A stretch of DNA of 14,105 nucleotides. It comes from CAZVNZ01 sp964628515. GTDB taxonomy: Bacteria; Bacillota; Clostridia; Christensenellales; Christensenellaceae. The DNA is taken from positions 1 through 14,105 of the forward strand of contig CAZVNZ010000045.1 in NCBI GenBank assembly GCA_964628515.1, given 5' to 3'. The notes below the pieces were generated by a model. That model was given only the letters and a program-made list of their open reading frames with translations, was not told the origin of the DNA and made no database searches. How positions within the stretch are numbered: position 1 is the stretch's first letter; each line of letters begins with the position of its first letter. Positions 14,080-14,105 of this stretch are shown here, piece by piece. A program made the position numbers and the translations under genes.

Positions 14080-14105
14080 TATCCAAAAAAATAATGTTAT
14101 TACTA

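Noticed and set aside
1..14105. CRISPR array, tRNA, rRNA, prophage or complete insertion sequence
   Set aside because: I saw no regularly spaced direct repeats, no cloverleaf-like or rRNA-like sequence, and no transposase, integrase or phage gene.

Overview
The window is AT-rich and carries ordinary low-GC Gram-positive signals: TTGNNN-17-TATAAT promoters, purine-rich GGAGG-type ribosome binding sites, and GC hairpins flanked by A and T runs. Its gene content fits an anaerobic, probably motile member of the Clostridia: a Na+-type, K+-dependent membrane pyrophosphatase, a clostridial-style methyl-accepting chemotaxis protein, a GrpB protein and an HtpG chaperone. The species cannot be named from sequence alone.

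Layout from left to right. A GrpB-family gene (33-581, minus) has its stop codon inside a GC hairpin at the extreme left. A 437-base AT-rich gap follows and holds the promoter of a plus-strand chemotaxis receptor (1034-2722). The receptor meets the minus-strand pyrophosphatase gene hppA (2855-4954) at a strong bidirectional terminator. A second non-coding stretch (4955-5321) with several hairpins separates hppA from a minus-strand cluster: a 65-residue two-helix membrane protein, valS, and a folC-like gene that overlaps valS by ATGA. Next upstream (9405-9428) is a probable terminator for another minus-strand pair, a secreted or anchored CapA-like protein and a translationally coupled 173-residue protein of unknown function. 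A terminator directly behind htpG ends the last unit, in which a P-loop kinase-like ATPase gene and htpG are read from a good promoter at 13992-14020.

Most of the window is housekeeping: charging of tRNA-Val, folate glutamylation, pyrophosphate-driven ion pumping and protein folding. The most unusual points are three. The CapA-like protein has lost nearly every metal-binding residue of its family and looks like a pseudo-enzyme paired with an unknown partner. The FolC-like protein starts almost directly at its P-loop and so lacks the usual N-terminal 40 or so residues. The intergenic region around 9290-9430 has a back-to-back promoter arrangement and two hairpins. I found no CRISPR array, tRNA, rRNA, complete insertion sequence, prophage or defence system, and nothing that I would call a new multi-gene system with confidence.
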